DNA of 64,000 nucleotides, taken from contig NZ_FNBE01000004.1 in NCBI RefSeq assembly GCF_900102195.1, forward strand, positions 1-64,000. The letters run 5' to 3'. Of the stretch, positions 44,591 to 52,499 are shown one piece after another. Source of the DNA: Pseudonocardia oroxyli. Its GTDB lineage: Bacteria; Actinomycetota; Actinomycetes; Mycobacteriales; Pseudonocardiaceae. A program made the position numbers and the translations under genes. A model generated the notes under the pieces. It saw nothing but the letters and a program-made list of their open reading frames with translations. It was not told the origin of the DNA and made no database searches. Every line of letters starts with the position of its first letter. The first letter of the stretch is position 1.

Positions 44591-46024
44591 GTGAGCACGG
44601 TCGGTCGGTGGGTGCTGCATCTCGACATGGACGCGTTCTTCGCCTCCGTCGAGCAGCTCACCCGGCCCACGCTCGCGGACCGGCCCGTGCTCGTCGGCGG
44701 CACCGGCGGGCGCGGGGTCGTCGCGGGCGCCAGCTACCAGGCCCGGGCGTTCGGCGCCCGGTCGGCCATGCCCATGGGGCAGGCGCGGCGCCGGTGCCCG
44801 CACGCCACCGTCCTGCCCCCGCGGTTTTCGCTGTACAAGGTGATCTCGGACGAGGTCATGGCCGTGCTGCGGGAGGCCGCGCCGGTGCTGGAGCCGATCT
44901 CGGTGGACGAGGCGTTCCTCGAGCCGCCCGCACTGGTCGGGGCGGGGGCGGCGGAGGTCGAGGAGTTCTGCGTCGCGCTCCGGGCACAGGTCCGGGCCCG
45001 GACGGGGCTGCCCGCCTCGGTCGGCGCCGGATCCGGCAAGCAGGTGGCCAAGATCGCCTCGGAGCTCGCGAAGCCGGACGGGCACCGCGTCGTCGACCCG
45101 GCCGTCGAGCGGGCGGTGCTGGACCCGCTGCCCGTACGGTCGCTGTGGGGCGTCGGGCCGGTGGCCGAGGCGTCCCTGCGCCGGGTCGGGGTCGAGACGA
45201 TCGGGGCGCTGGCCGCGATGGACCCGCGCGAGGTCACCGGGGTGCTCGGCGCGGCGGTGGGCACGGAGCTGCACAGGCTCGCCCGCGGGATCGACGACCG
45301 GCCGGTGGCGCCGCGGGGCGCGGCCAAGCAGATCTCGGCGGAGACGACCTTCGAGCACGACCTCACGCAGATGTCCGCGGTCCTGGCGGAGGTCGGGAGG
45401 ATGACGGCCGCGGCGCACCGGCGGCTGCTGCTCGACGGGCGGGCCGCCCGCACGGTCACGGTCAAGGCGCGCAACGCGGACTTCGAGACCCACACCCGCT
45501 CGGAGACCACGGCCTTCGCCTCCACCGACCTCGCCGTCCTCACCGCGGTGGCTCACCGCCTCGCCCGCACCGCGGTCCCCGAGGGCGGCGTGCGGCTGGT
45601 CGGGGTGTCGCTGTCGGGGCTGTCGGACTCGCCGCCGCCCGCGTTGTTCGAGGCGGTGCCGTCGGAGACCGGCTGGGTGGCCACCGAGACTCCCCCCGAG
45701 ACATCCTCCGAGAGATCCCCCGAGACGCCCCCGGCCGTCGCGGCCGAGCGCGAGCACCCCGAGCCCGGCGGCGAGTTCGGGCCCCGCCCCGGCGGCCGCG
45801 GCGCCCCCCGGGACCCGGCGGAGCCCTACCGGGCGGGAGACGATCTCGAGCACGCCGAGTTCGGCCACGGCTGGGTGCAGGGCGCCGGGAAGGGCCGGGT
45901 CACCGTCCGGTTCGAGACCCGCGCGACGGGCCCGGGCCGCGCCCGCTCCTTCACAGCGAGCGACCCGGACCTCGCGTTCGCCGATCCGGTGGCGAGCTGG
46001 CGGCTGCCCGCCCCCGCCCGCTGA
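44591..46024 (+). CDS. dinB: DNA polymerase IV with C-terminal extension
   Basis: A 477-residue Y-family polymerase for translesion synthesis. Catalytic acidic residues are Asp12 and Asp14 (LHLDMDAFFASVEQ) and Asp106-Glu107 (ISVDEAFLE); VAGASYQARAFGARSAMPMG is the fingers. The body ends near 345. A charged Pro/Glu linker leads to an extra domain (about 415-470): EHAEFGHGWVQGAGKGRVTV, resembling the small Tudor-like C-terminal domain of UvrD/PcrA. The FGHGWVQG motif recurs in actinobacterial DinX-type proteins from memory. Confidence 0.92.
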   Translation: MSTVGRWVLHLDMDAFFASVEQLTRPTLADRPVLVGGTGGRGVVAGASYQARAFGARSAMPMGQARRRCPHATVLPPRFSLYKVISDEVMAVLREAAPVLEPISVDEAFLEPPALVGAGAAEVEEFCVALRAQVRARTGLPASVGAGSGKQVAKIASELAKPDGHRVVDPAVERAVLDPLPVRSLWGVGPVAEASLRRVGVETIGALAAMDPREVTGVLGAAVGTELHRLARGIDDRPVAPRGAAKQISAETTFEHDLTQMSAVLAEVGRMTAAAHRRLLLDGRAARTVTVKARNADFETHTRSETTAFASTDLAVLTAVAHRLARTAVPEGGVRLVGVSLSGLSDSPPPALFEAVPSETGWVATETPPETSSERSPETPPAVAAEREHPEPGGEFGPRPGGRGAPRDPAEPYRAGDDLEHAEFGHGWVQGAGKGRVTVRFETRATGPGRARSFTASDPDLAFADPVASWRLPAPAR

Positions 46025-46046
46025 CGACCCGGCGATCGGCGGCCGG

Positions 46047-47771
46047 TCAGGCGTCCTTGTCCGCGACCCCGGCGGAGTCGAACGTCGCGACGTCCGCCAG
46101 CGCGCGGGCCGCGCCCTGCACCACCGGCATCGCCAGCAGGGCCCCCGTGCCCTCCCCCAGCCGCATCCCGAGGTCGAGCAGGGGGTCGAGGCCCAGGTGC
46201 GCCATGGCGAGGGCGTGGCCGGGCTCGGCGGAGCGGTGTCCGGCCACGCAGTAGTCCACGGCGGACGGGGCGAGGACCGAGGCGACCAGGGCCGCCGCGC
46301 CCGCGTTGACCCCGTCGAGCAGCACGGGGACCCGCAGCGCGGCCGCGCCGAGCACGAACCCGGCCAGCCCCGCGTGCTCCAGCCCGCCGACAGCGGCGAG
46401 CAGGTCGAGCCCGTCCTCCCAGGTCAGGGCGTCGACTGCGGCCTGGACGACCGCCGTCTTGCGGTCCAGGGTCGCGTCGTCGATCCCCGTCCCCCGCCCG
46501 GTGGCGTCCGCCGCCGCGGCCCCGGTGACGGCGCAGATCAGCGCCGCGGCGGCTGTGGTGTTCGCGATCCCCATGTCGCCGGTCACCAGCAGCCGGTTCC
46601 CGGCGGCCACGAGGTCGCGGGCCACCTCGATGCCCACCTCGACCGCCCGCCGAGCCTCGTCGCGGGTGAGCGCGGAGCCCTGTGACAGGTCGGCCGTGCC
46701 GTTGCGGACCCGCCGCGGCAGCAGACCCGGCACGGGGTCCAGATCCGACTCGAGGGGCGCCGCGACGCCGACGTCCACCACGCACACCTCGGCCCCGAGC
46801 TGGCGCGCGAACGCGTTCACCACCGCGCCGCCCGCGAGGAAGTTCCCGACCATCTGCGCCGTGACCTCCTGCGGCCACGGCGACACCCCCTGCGCGTGCA
46901 CGCCGTGGTCCCCGGCGAACACCGCGACCGCCGCGGGCTCGGGCACCGGCGGCGGGCACTCCCCCGCGATGGCGGCGAGCCGCACGGCCAGGTCCTCGAC
47001 CCGGCCGAGGGAGCCCCGCGGCTTGGTCATCCGGTCCAGCCTGTCCCGCGCCTCCGCGGCGGCCGCGGCCGAGGCGGGCGCGATCGCCGCCGTCGTCTCG
47101 TCGATCAGGTTCATCGCGACCTCCCCGGGCAGCGCCCGTGATCCGTACCGTTCGGCGTGCACCGCCCAGGCCAGGGGCCGTCTGCGCGCCCAGCCCGCGG
47201 CGGCCAGTTCCGGCTCGGCCGCGAACTCGCGCACGTGGCCCACGCACAGGTAGGCGACGACGTCGACGTGCGCGGGCAGGCCGAGCAGCCCGCGCAGGGC
47301 GTCCAGCCCGGCGTCGTCGAAGAAGCTCACCCACCCGACGCCCAGGCCCTCGGCCCGGGCCGCCAGCCACAGGTTCTGGACGGCCGCGGCGGTCGAGTGC
47401 GCCGCCATCTCCGGGCGGCCGAACCGGCCCAGCGTGTGCCGTCCGCCCCGGGTCGCGTCGCTGGTCACGACGACGTTCACCGGGGTGTCGAGCACCGCCT
47501 CCACCTTCAGCGCGCCGAACGCGGCGGCCCGCGCCCGCGGCAGCGAGGCCGCGTAGGCCGACCGCTGCCGCGCGACCAGGTCCGCGACCGCGCGCCGGGT
47601 CTCGACCGACCGCACCACCACGAAGTCCCACGGCTGCGAGAACCCCACGCTGGGCGCGGCGTGCGCGGCCTCCAGGACGCGGCGTAGGGCGTCGTCGGCG
47701 ACCGGGACCTCCGGCAGGAAGCCGGTGCGCACGTCCCGCCTGCCGCGCAGGACCTCGTAGAACTCGCTCAC
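46047..47771 (-). CDS. BluB-CobT fusion (DMB synthase / nicotinate-nucleotide:DMB phosphoribosyltransferase)
   Basis: A 574-residue bifunctional protein of lower-ligand assembly. Residues 1-215 are BluB, which makes 5,6-dimethylbenzimidazole from FMNH2: RRDVRTGFLPEVP and APSVGFSQPWDFVVV. From Met220 the CobT part follows: FAGDHGVHAQGVSPWPQEVT, VTGDMGIANTTAAAALI, LDGVNAGAAAL and LGMRLGEGTGALLA with the catalytic Glu. There is no linker and no stop between the halves. An internal ATG (47114) with a strong SD could also produce CobT alone. The GTG at 47771 overlaps the upstream stop. Confidence 0.93.
   Translation of the reverse strand: MSEFYEVLRGRRDVRTGFLPEVPVADDALRRVLEAAHAAPSVGFSQPWDFVVVRSVETRRAVADLVARQRSAYAASLPRARAAAFGALKVEAVLDTPVNVVVTSDATRGGRHTLGRFGRPEMAAHSTAAAVQNLWLAARAEGLGVGWVSFFDDAGLDALRGLLGLPAHVDVVAYLCVGHVREFAAEPELAAAGWARRRPLAWAVHAERYGSRALPGEVAMNLIDETTAAIAPASAAAAAEARDRLDRMTKPRGSLGRVEDLAVRLAAIAGECPPPVPEPAAVAVFAGDHGVHAQGVSPWPQEVTAQMVGNFLAGGAVVNAFARQLGAEVCVVDVGVAAPLESDLDPVPGLLPRRVRNGTADLSQGSALTRDEARRAVEVGIEVARDLVAAGNRLLVTGDMGIANTTAAAALICAVTGAAAADATGRGTGIDDATLDRKTAVVQAAVDALTWEDGLDLLAAVGGLEHAGLAGFVLGAAALRVPVLLDGVNAGAAALVASVLAPSAVDYCVAGHRSAEPGHALAMAHLGLDPLLDLGMRLGEGTGALLAMPVVQGAARALADVATFDSAGVADKDA
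47112..47126 (-). promoter_or_regulatory. internal SD and ATG for the CobT half
   Basis: GGGGAGG lies five bases before the in-frame ATG (47114-47112) inside the bluB-cobT frame, exactly where CobT homology begins. It suggests independent translation of CobT in addition to the fusion. Confidence 0.5.
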
Positions 47772-48112
47772 CAGAGCGGGCTCAGGCGCGGCGGGACGAC
47801 CGCCGTCCCCGGCACCGTGACCTCGGCGTCCGCCGCGACGCGCAGCCCGTCCACGACCGCGCCCCAGGCGGGCTCGTCCGGCACGACCAGCGCGACCGTG
47901 CACGGCCCGTCCAGCGCCACCAGGTCGGCGACGGTGCTCACCGCGTCACCCGGACGGACCCGGTCGACCCGCCAGGCCTCCGCGTAGAACAACACGGCCG
48001 ACTCGAGCTCGGGGGCGACCAGGACGTGGTCCGCCTGCTCCAGACAGGCCGCCTCGGGATCACCCGAGCCGACACCGAGCACGACGACCCTGCTCCGGAC
48101 GTCACCGGACAT
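47768..48112 (-). CDS. small unknown protein under the cobalamin riboswitch
   Basis: A 114-residue protein, not recognised with certainty. It opens VVVLGVGSGDPEAACLEQAD, which looks like the start of tetrapyrrole methylases (VGxGPGDPELLTLRA..ADVV), but it is far too short for one. It ends TVPGTAVVPPRLSPLW. GAGGAGG lies five bases before the ATG. It is the first gene after the riboswitch and overlaps bluB-cobT by four bases, so it is probably tied to B12 synthesis. Confidence 0.7.
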   Translation of the reverse strand: MSGDVRSRVVVLGVGSGDPEAACLEQADHVLVAPELESAVLFYAEAWRVDRVRPGDAVSTVADLVALDGPCTVALVVPDEPAWGAVVDGLRVAADAEVTVPGTAVVPPRLSPLW

Positions 48113-48124
48113 GTTGGCCTCCTC

Positions 48125-48140
48125 GAGGGTCCGCGCCCTC
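48125..48140 (-). promoter_or_regulatory. expression-platform hairpin of the riboswitch
   Basis: GAGGG and CCCTC pair around a six-base loop between the aptamer and the SD of the next gene. It is a candidate switch element controlling access to that SD. Confidence 0.35.
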
Positions 48141-48155
48141 ATCGTGGAATCACCG

Positions 48156-48300
48156 GTGACGGCGGCGAGTGTCCTGGCTCCCGGATCGCCGCACGTCCCC
48201 GGCCTTCCCGCGCGAGCGGTGGCCGAGCGTGGGGACGTGCTCCCCGGTCACAGTGGCGGGACCGCCCCGGAGTCGCACCGGGTTCCTCCACTGCCGTCAC
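48156..48300 (-). ncRNA. cobalamin riboswitch
   Basis: Read on the minus strand, GTGACGGC (48300-48293) pairs with GCCGTCAC (48163-48156) to form P1. Inside are GAGGAACCCGGTGCGACTCC, then GCGGTCCCGCCACTGT, and the B12 box AGCCAGGACACTCGCC (48179-48164). All are hallmarks of AdoCbl-class aptamers. It lies within the operon, and its 5' P1 strand includes the stop codon of the upstream phosphatase gene. B12 binding would repress the downstream small gene and bluB-cobT. Confidence 0.93.
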
Positions 48301-48860
48301 CCGAACGACATCACGCCGGGGCCCCCGAGCGCAAGCACGGCGCCGTTGGGGGGGATCCGCCGCGGCGGCTCCTCCGGCGACGGCGCGAGCAGCGCCCGGA
48401 TCGTCTCCCCGTGCGTGACGACGACGGCGCCGGTCAGGTCGATCCCGCGCACCCGGGTCCACAGCTCCCGGAAGGTCTCCCCGCCCGGCGGCGCCCAGTC
48501 CGGCCCCGCCGCGGCGAGCAGCGGGGCGTACACCGCGGCCGGGCGGCCCTCCCACCCGCCGTGCCCCTGTTCGCGCAGCTCGGCGCACGGTTCGACCGGC
48601 GATCCGACACGCTCGGCGAGGATCCACGCCGTCTCGACCGCGCGGAGCTGGGGGCTGGTGAGGATCCGCACACCGCGCAGGTCTCGCGGGCCTCCCAGGG
48701 TTCCCAGAGCTCGCAGGTCCACGGCCCGCGCCTGCGCCCGCCCCCGCGCGGTGAGCCCGACCGCGTGCGTACTCCCCTGCAGCAGGCCCGCGGCGTTCCA
48801 GACCGACTCGCCGTGCCGCACCAGAACGGCGCTGACGGCGCTGACGGCGCTGACGGGCAC
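48297..48860 (-). CDS. histidine phosphatase (CobC-like)
   Basis: A 187-residue phosphatase. AVLVRHGESVWNAAGLLQG has the catalytic RHG, LTSPQLRAVETAWIL the second arginine, and VVVTHGETIRALLAP the second histidine. Its location in the cobalamin block suggests alpha-ribazole phosphatase, but general histidine phosphatases look the same. The N-terminus carries AVSAVSAV from a 9-bp repeat. The GTG overlaps the cobA stop by one base (TAGTG). The stop lies in the riboswitch P1. Confidence 0.82.
   Translation of the reverse strand: MPVSAVSAVSAVLVRHGESVWNAAGLLQGSTHAVGLTARGRAQARAVDLRALGTLGGPRDLRGVRILTSPQLRAVETAWILAERVGSPVEPCAELREQGHGGWEGRPAAVYAPLLAAAGPDWAPPGGETFRELWTRVRGIDLTGAVVVTHGETIRALLAPSPEEPPRRIPPNGAVLALGGPGVMSFG
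48831..48857. repeat. 9-bp tandem repeat at the phosphatase N-terminus
   Basis: GCTGACGGC occurs three times in a row, encoding Ala-Val-Ser repeats just after the start codon. It is probably slippage and may vary between strains. Confidence 0.7.
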
Positions 48861-50065
48861 TACGCGGTGAGCCCGGCCACCGGGCCGATCACGATGATCG
48901 CCGGGGGGCTGATCTCCTCGGCCTTGATGTCCGCCTCCAGGGTGTCGAGCCGGGTGCGGACGCTGCGCTGGATGCGCGTGGTCCCGTCCTGGACCACGAT
49001 CGCCGGGGTGTCCGCGGGGCGGCCGTGCGCGATCAGGGTCTCGGCGAACCGGCCCGCCCGCTCCACCGCCATCATCAGCACGATCGTGCCGGTCATCCGG
49101 CCGAGCGCGGCCCAGTCGGTGAGGCTGCGCGGGTCGTCCGGCGCCACGTGCCCGCTCACCACGACGATCTCGTGCGCCACGCCGCGGTGGCTGACCGGCA
49201 CGCCCGCGACCGCCGGCGCGGCGAACGCGCTGGTGATGCCGGGGACCACGGTGACCGGCACGCCGGCCGCCGCGCAGGCCTGGACCTCCTCGAACCCGCG
49301 GCCGTAGACGAACGGGTCGCCGCCCTTGAGCCGCACCACGAACTTCCCGGCCCGCGCGTGCTCGACGAGCAGCTCGTTGATCCGCTGCTGGGCCATCGCC
49401 CGACCGTAGGGGATCTTGGAGGCGTCGATCACCTCGACGTCCGGGCCCAGCTCTTCGATCAGGTCGCGCGGGCCGAGCCGGTCCGCCACCACGACGTCCG
49501 CCCGCGCCAGCAGCCGCCGACCGCGCACCGTGATCAGCTCGGGGTCGCCGGGTCCGCCGCCGACCAGCGCGACACCGGGGACCACCGGGTCCGCCGAGTC
49601 CGACACGACCCCGGCGGCGAGGGCCTCGACCAGCGCCGTCCGCACGGCGGCCGAGCGGCGGTGCGCGCCCCGGGCGAGGACGCCGACGGTCAGCCCGTCG
49701 TACTCCCCGGTCGCGGGCGTGACGGCCGTGCCCCGGCTGCCGTCGTCCGCCCGGACGCAGAAGGTCCGGCGCTCCTCGGCGGCGGCGCTCACGGCGGCGT
49801 TGACCTGCGGGTCGTCAGTGCAGGCGAGCACGTACCAGGCGCCGTCGAGGTCGCCGTCGGCGTAGCGGCGCGGGGTCCAGGTGATCTCGCGGGCCGACGC
49901 CATGCCCTCGACGGCGGGGGTGACCTCGGGCGAGACGACCTCCACCAGCGCGCCCGCGGCGATCAGCCGGGACACCCGGCGCTGCGCCACCTGCCCGCCC
50001 CCCACGACGACGACCCTGCGCCCGCCGAGGTCGAGGCCGACGAGGTACTGGTCGTGCTCGGTCAC
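48860..50065 (-). CDS. cobA: siroheme synthase-like: precorrin-2 dehydrogenase / uroporphyrinogen-III C-methyltransferase
   Basis: A 401-residue two-domain CysG-like protein. The N-terminal NAD domain (1-150) has VVVVGGGQVAQRRVSRLIAA. The SAM methylase (about 165-401) has VALVGGGPGDPELITVRGRR, VVRLKGGDPFVYGRGFEEV and VVPGITSAFAAPAVAGVPVS. It makes precorrin-2 from uroporphyrinogen III and can oxidise it toward siroheme. The GTG at 50065 overlaps the preceding stop (GTGA). Confidence 0.93.
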   Translation of the reverse strand: MTEHDQYLVGLDLGGRRVVVVGGGQVAQRRVSRLIAAGALVEVVSPEVTPAVEGMASAREITWTPRRYADGDLDGAWYVLACTDDPQVNAAVSAAAEERRTFCVRADDGSRGTAVTPATGEYDGLTVGVLARGAHRRSAAVRTALVEALAAGVVSDSADPVVPGVALVGGGPGDPELITVRGRRLLARADVVVADRLGPRDLIEELGPDVEVIDASKIPYGRAMAQQRINELLVEHARAGKFVVRLKGGDPFVYGRGFEEVQACAAAGVPVTVVPGITSAFAAPAVAGVPVSHRGVAHEIVVVSGHVAPDDPRSLTDWAALGRMTGTIVLMMAVERAGRFAETLIAHGRPADTPAIVVQDGTTRIQRSVRTRLDTLEADIKAEEISPPAIIVIGPVAGLTA

Positions 50066-50532
50066 CGTGAGTGTGTCCCTTCCGGAAGTGGCCCCGAATG
50101 ATAAACGGCGCCGCACGTGCCGGCGGCGACGTACCCCTCGGGGGTATCGGCGAGGGCGGCGGCGACGGTCACCGGTCCGACGACCGTCTTCGCCACCGCG
50201 AGCCGGGCCGCCGGGTCGATCTCCCGGGCGACGAACAGGGCCGCCGCCGCGGCGACGCTCGGAGTGCCCGTCACGGCCTCGACCAGCGGGTTCACCGCGG
50301 AGTCGAGCGCCGCGACCGTCGCGAGCGCGGCGGCGGGCCGGGTGTGCAGCGGTGCGGGCGCGATCGCGGCGAGGATCCCGGCCTCGTCCGCCTTGGTGTC
50401 CACGGAGGCGTAGATCCTGGCCGCGGGGCGCGCCGGATCGTCGGGCAGGTCACGTTCGAGGCGGGCCAGCGCCGCCCGGACCGCCTCCGCCGAGACCCCG
50501 CGCCGGGCCCCGATCCCGACGACGACGACCAT
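50062..50532 (-). CDS. CobE / CbiG C-terminal-type cobalamin protein
   Basis: A 156-residue protein starting MVVVVGIGARRGVSAEAVRA. Further segments are IYASVDTKADEAGILAAI and TPSVAAAAALFVAREI. This is the CobE/CbiG-C domain, needed in cobalamin synthesis and linked to C-20 removal or ring contraction; its chemistry is poorly defined. It overlaps cobA by four bases and starts 15 bp after cobB ends. Confidence 0.85.
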   Translation of the reverse strand: MVVVVGIGARRGVSAEAVRAALARLERDLPDDPARPAARIYASVDTKADEAGILAAIAPAPLHTRPAAALATVAALDSAVNPLVEAVTGTPSVAAAAALFVAREIDPAARLAVAKTVVGPVTVAAALADTPEGYVAAGTCGAVYHSGPLPEGTHSR

Positions 50533-50546
50533 GCCGGGGGCCGCGA

Positions 50547-51878
50547 TCACCGGCACGCGGCGACGAACCGCGCGACGGAGCCCGGGTGCCCGGCCGGATG
50601 GGTGTGCAGGAAGGACGCGTGCACCCCGCCGACCACGAACCCCTCCGGCTCGGCGCCGCGCCAGCCCCAGGCCGGCGTCGCTCCCCCGCGCGGGGTCACC
50701 GCGCAGTGGTGGAACTCGTGCCCGGGCACCCGCTCCCCGGCCGCGAACCCGGTCGATCCCGAGAGCGCGACGGCGTCCCGGTACCCCAGGGTCAGCCGCC
50801 CGGTCATGGCCGCGCTGGCGTCCAGCGCGCCGACCAGGGGGACCCCGTCGAGCTCGCGGCAGAGGTACAGCAGCCCGCCGCACTCGGCCCGGACCGGCGC
50901 ACCCGCGGCCGCCAGCTCGCGGATCGCGAGCAGCAGCTTCTCGTTGGCGCCCAGCGCCGCCACGTGCTCCTCGGGGAACCCGCCGGGCAGCACCAGGCCG
51001 CCGGTCCCGGCGGGCAGCGTCTCGTCCCGCAGCGGGTCGACGATCACCACCTCCGCCCCCGCCGCCGCCAGCAGCTCCGGGTGCTCGGCGTAGCCGAAGG
51101 AGAAGGCGGGCCCGCCGAGCACCGCCGCCACCGGACGTCCGACCGGCCGTTCCGCGTCAAGGGCGGCGGCGGGGTCCCAGGTCTCACCCTGCGGGAGGGG
51201 TTCGGCGAGGGCGAGCACGGCGTCGAGGTCGACGTGCGCCGCGACCAGCTCGGCCATCGCGTCCACCGCGGCCAGCGCCGCGGGGCCGTGCTCGACGGCC
51301 GTGACCAGGCCGAGGTGGCGGGACGGGACGGCCAGCTCGGCGCGGCGCGGGAGGGCGCCGAGCACCGGGAGCCCCACCTCGTCGCACGCCGCGCGCAGCA
51401 CCTCCTCGTGGCGCGGCGACCCGACCCGGTTGAGGATCACCCCCGCGACCGTCGTCCCCGGGTCGAACGAGCGGAAGCCGTGCAGCAGGGCGGCGAGCGA
51501 CCGGGACTGGCCCCGGCCGTCCACGACCAGCACCACGGGCGCCCCGATCAGGCCCGCGACCTGCGCGGTGGACCCGGCGCCGTCGGACACCCGGCCGTCG
51601 AACAGCCCCATGACGCCCTCGACCACCGCCACCTCGCAGCCCGCCGATCCGTGCCGCACGAGGGGCCCGATCCGCTCGGCGCCCACGAGGACGGGATCGA
51701 GGTTGCGGCCCGGGCGTCCGGCCGCGAGGCCGTGGTAGCCGGGGTCGATGTAGTCCGGTCCGATCTTGAACGGCGCGACCGCCGTGCCGCGGCGGGTCAG
51801 CGCGGCCATCAGCCCGGTGGCGACCGTCGTCTTCCCGGAGCCGGACGCGGGCGCGGCGATCACCAGCGCCCGGGTCAC
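50547..51878 (-). CDS. cobB: cobyrinic (hydrogenobyrinic) acid a,c-diamide synthase
   Basis: A 443-residue glutamine amidotransferase. The ATP-binding N-terminal domain begins VTRALVIAAPASGSGKTTVA and includes FKIGPDYIDPGYH. The C-terminal triad GATase has GLVLPGGFPEEHVAALGANE, ECGGLLYLCREL with the catalytic Cys, and EFHHCAVTPRG. It amidates the a and c carboxylates of the corrin. The GTG overlaps the cobO stop (GTGA). Confidence 0.95.
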   Translation of the reverse strand: MTRALVIAAPASGSGKTTVATGLMAALTRRGTAVAPFKIGPDYIDPGYHGLAAGRPGRNLDPVLVGAERIGPLVRHGSAGCEVAVVEGVMGLFDGRVSDGAGSTAQVAGLIGAPVVLVVDGRGQSRSLAALLHGFRSFDPGTTVAGVILNRVGSPRHEEVLRAACDEVGLPVLGALPRRAELAVPSRHLGLVTAVEHGPAALAAVDAMAELVAAHVDLDAVLALAEPLPQGETWDPAAALDAERPVGRPVAAVLGGPAFSFGYAEHPELLAAAGAEVVIVDPLRDETLPAGTGGLVLPGGFPEEHVAALGANEKLLLAIRELAAAGAPVRAECGGLLYLCRELDGVPLVGALDASAAMTGRLTLGYRDAVALSGSTGFAAGERVPGHEFHHCAVTPRGGATPAWGWRGAEPEGFVVGGVHASFLHTHPAGHPGSVARFVAACR

Positions 51879-52489
51879 CACTCGATCCCCCGCTGCCCCT
51901 TCTGCCCGGCGTCCATGGGGTGCTTGACCTTGCTCGTCTCCATGACGAGATCGGCGGCCTCGACGAGCTCGGGCGCGGCGTCGCGGCCGGTGATGAACAC
52001 GTGCTGGCGGCCCTCGCGCGCCGCCAGCACCTCGATGACCTCGTGCACGTCCACCCAGCCCCACTTGATCGGGTAGGTGAACTCGTCGAGCACGTAGACC
52101 TGGTGGACCTGGTTCTCGATCCGGCGGCGGATCTCCCGCCAGCCCTCAAGCGCGTCCGCGGCGTGGTCGGACTCGGTGCCCGCGCGGCGGCTCCAGCTCC
52201 AGCCCGAGCCCATCTTGTGCCACTCGACGGGACCGCCCTCACCGGTCTGCTCGTGCAGCCGTCCGAGGGCGCGGAAGGCCTCCTCCTCGCCGACCTTCCA
52301 CTTCGCGGACTTCACGAACTGGAACACCCCGATCGACCAGCCCTGGTTCCAGCCGCGCAGCGCCATGCCGAACGCCGCCGTCGACTTCCCCTTCATCGCG
52401 CCGGTGTGCACCACCAGCAGCGGCCGGTTGCGGCGCTGCCGCGTGGTGAGCCCGTCCTGCGGAACCGTGGTGACCTGCCCCTGAGGCAT
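51875..52489 (-). CDS. cobO: cob(I)yrinic acid a,c-diamide adenosyltransferase
   Basis: A 204-residue CobA/CobO-type corrinoid adenosyltransferase. The unusual P-loop is VVHTGAMKGKSTAAFGMALR (Gly30-Thr37), followed by VFQFVKSAKWKVGEEEAF and VYVLDEFTYPIKWGWVDVHE. It transfers the adenosyl group of ATP to Co(I). It lies between the chelatase subunit and cobB and is coupled to cobB. Confidence 0.95.
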   Translation of the reverse strand: MPQGQVTTVPQDGLTTRQRRNRPLLVVHTGAMKGKSTAAFGMALRGWNQGWSIGVFQFVKSAKWKVGEEEAFRALGRLHEQTGEGGPVEWHKMGSGWSWSRRAGTESDHAADALEGWREIRRRIENQVHQVYVLDEFTYPIKWGWVDVHEVIEVLAAREGRQHVFITGRDAAPELVEAADLVMETSKVKHPMDAGQKGQRGIEW

Positions 52490-52499
52490 CAGAACCCCC

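Noticed and set aside
48111-49307. plus-strand open frame through the riboswitch
   Set aside because: It is antisense to the riboswitch, phosphatase and cobA genes and has no domain; the riboswitch evidence is far stronger.
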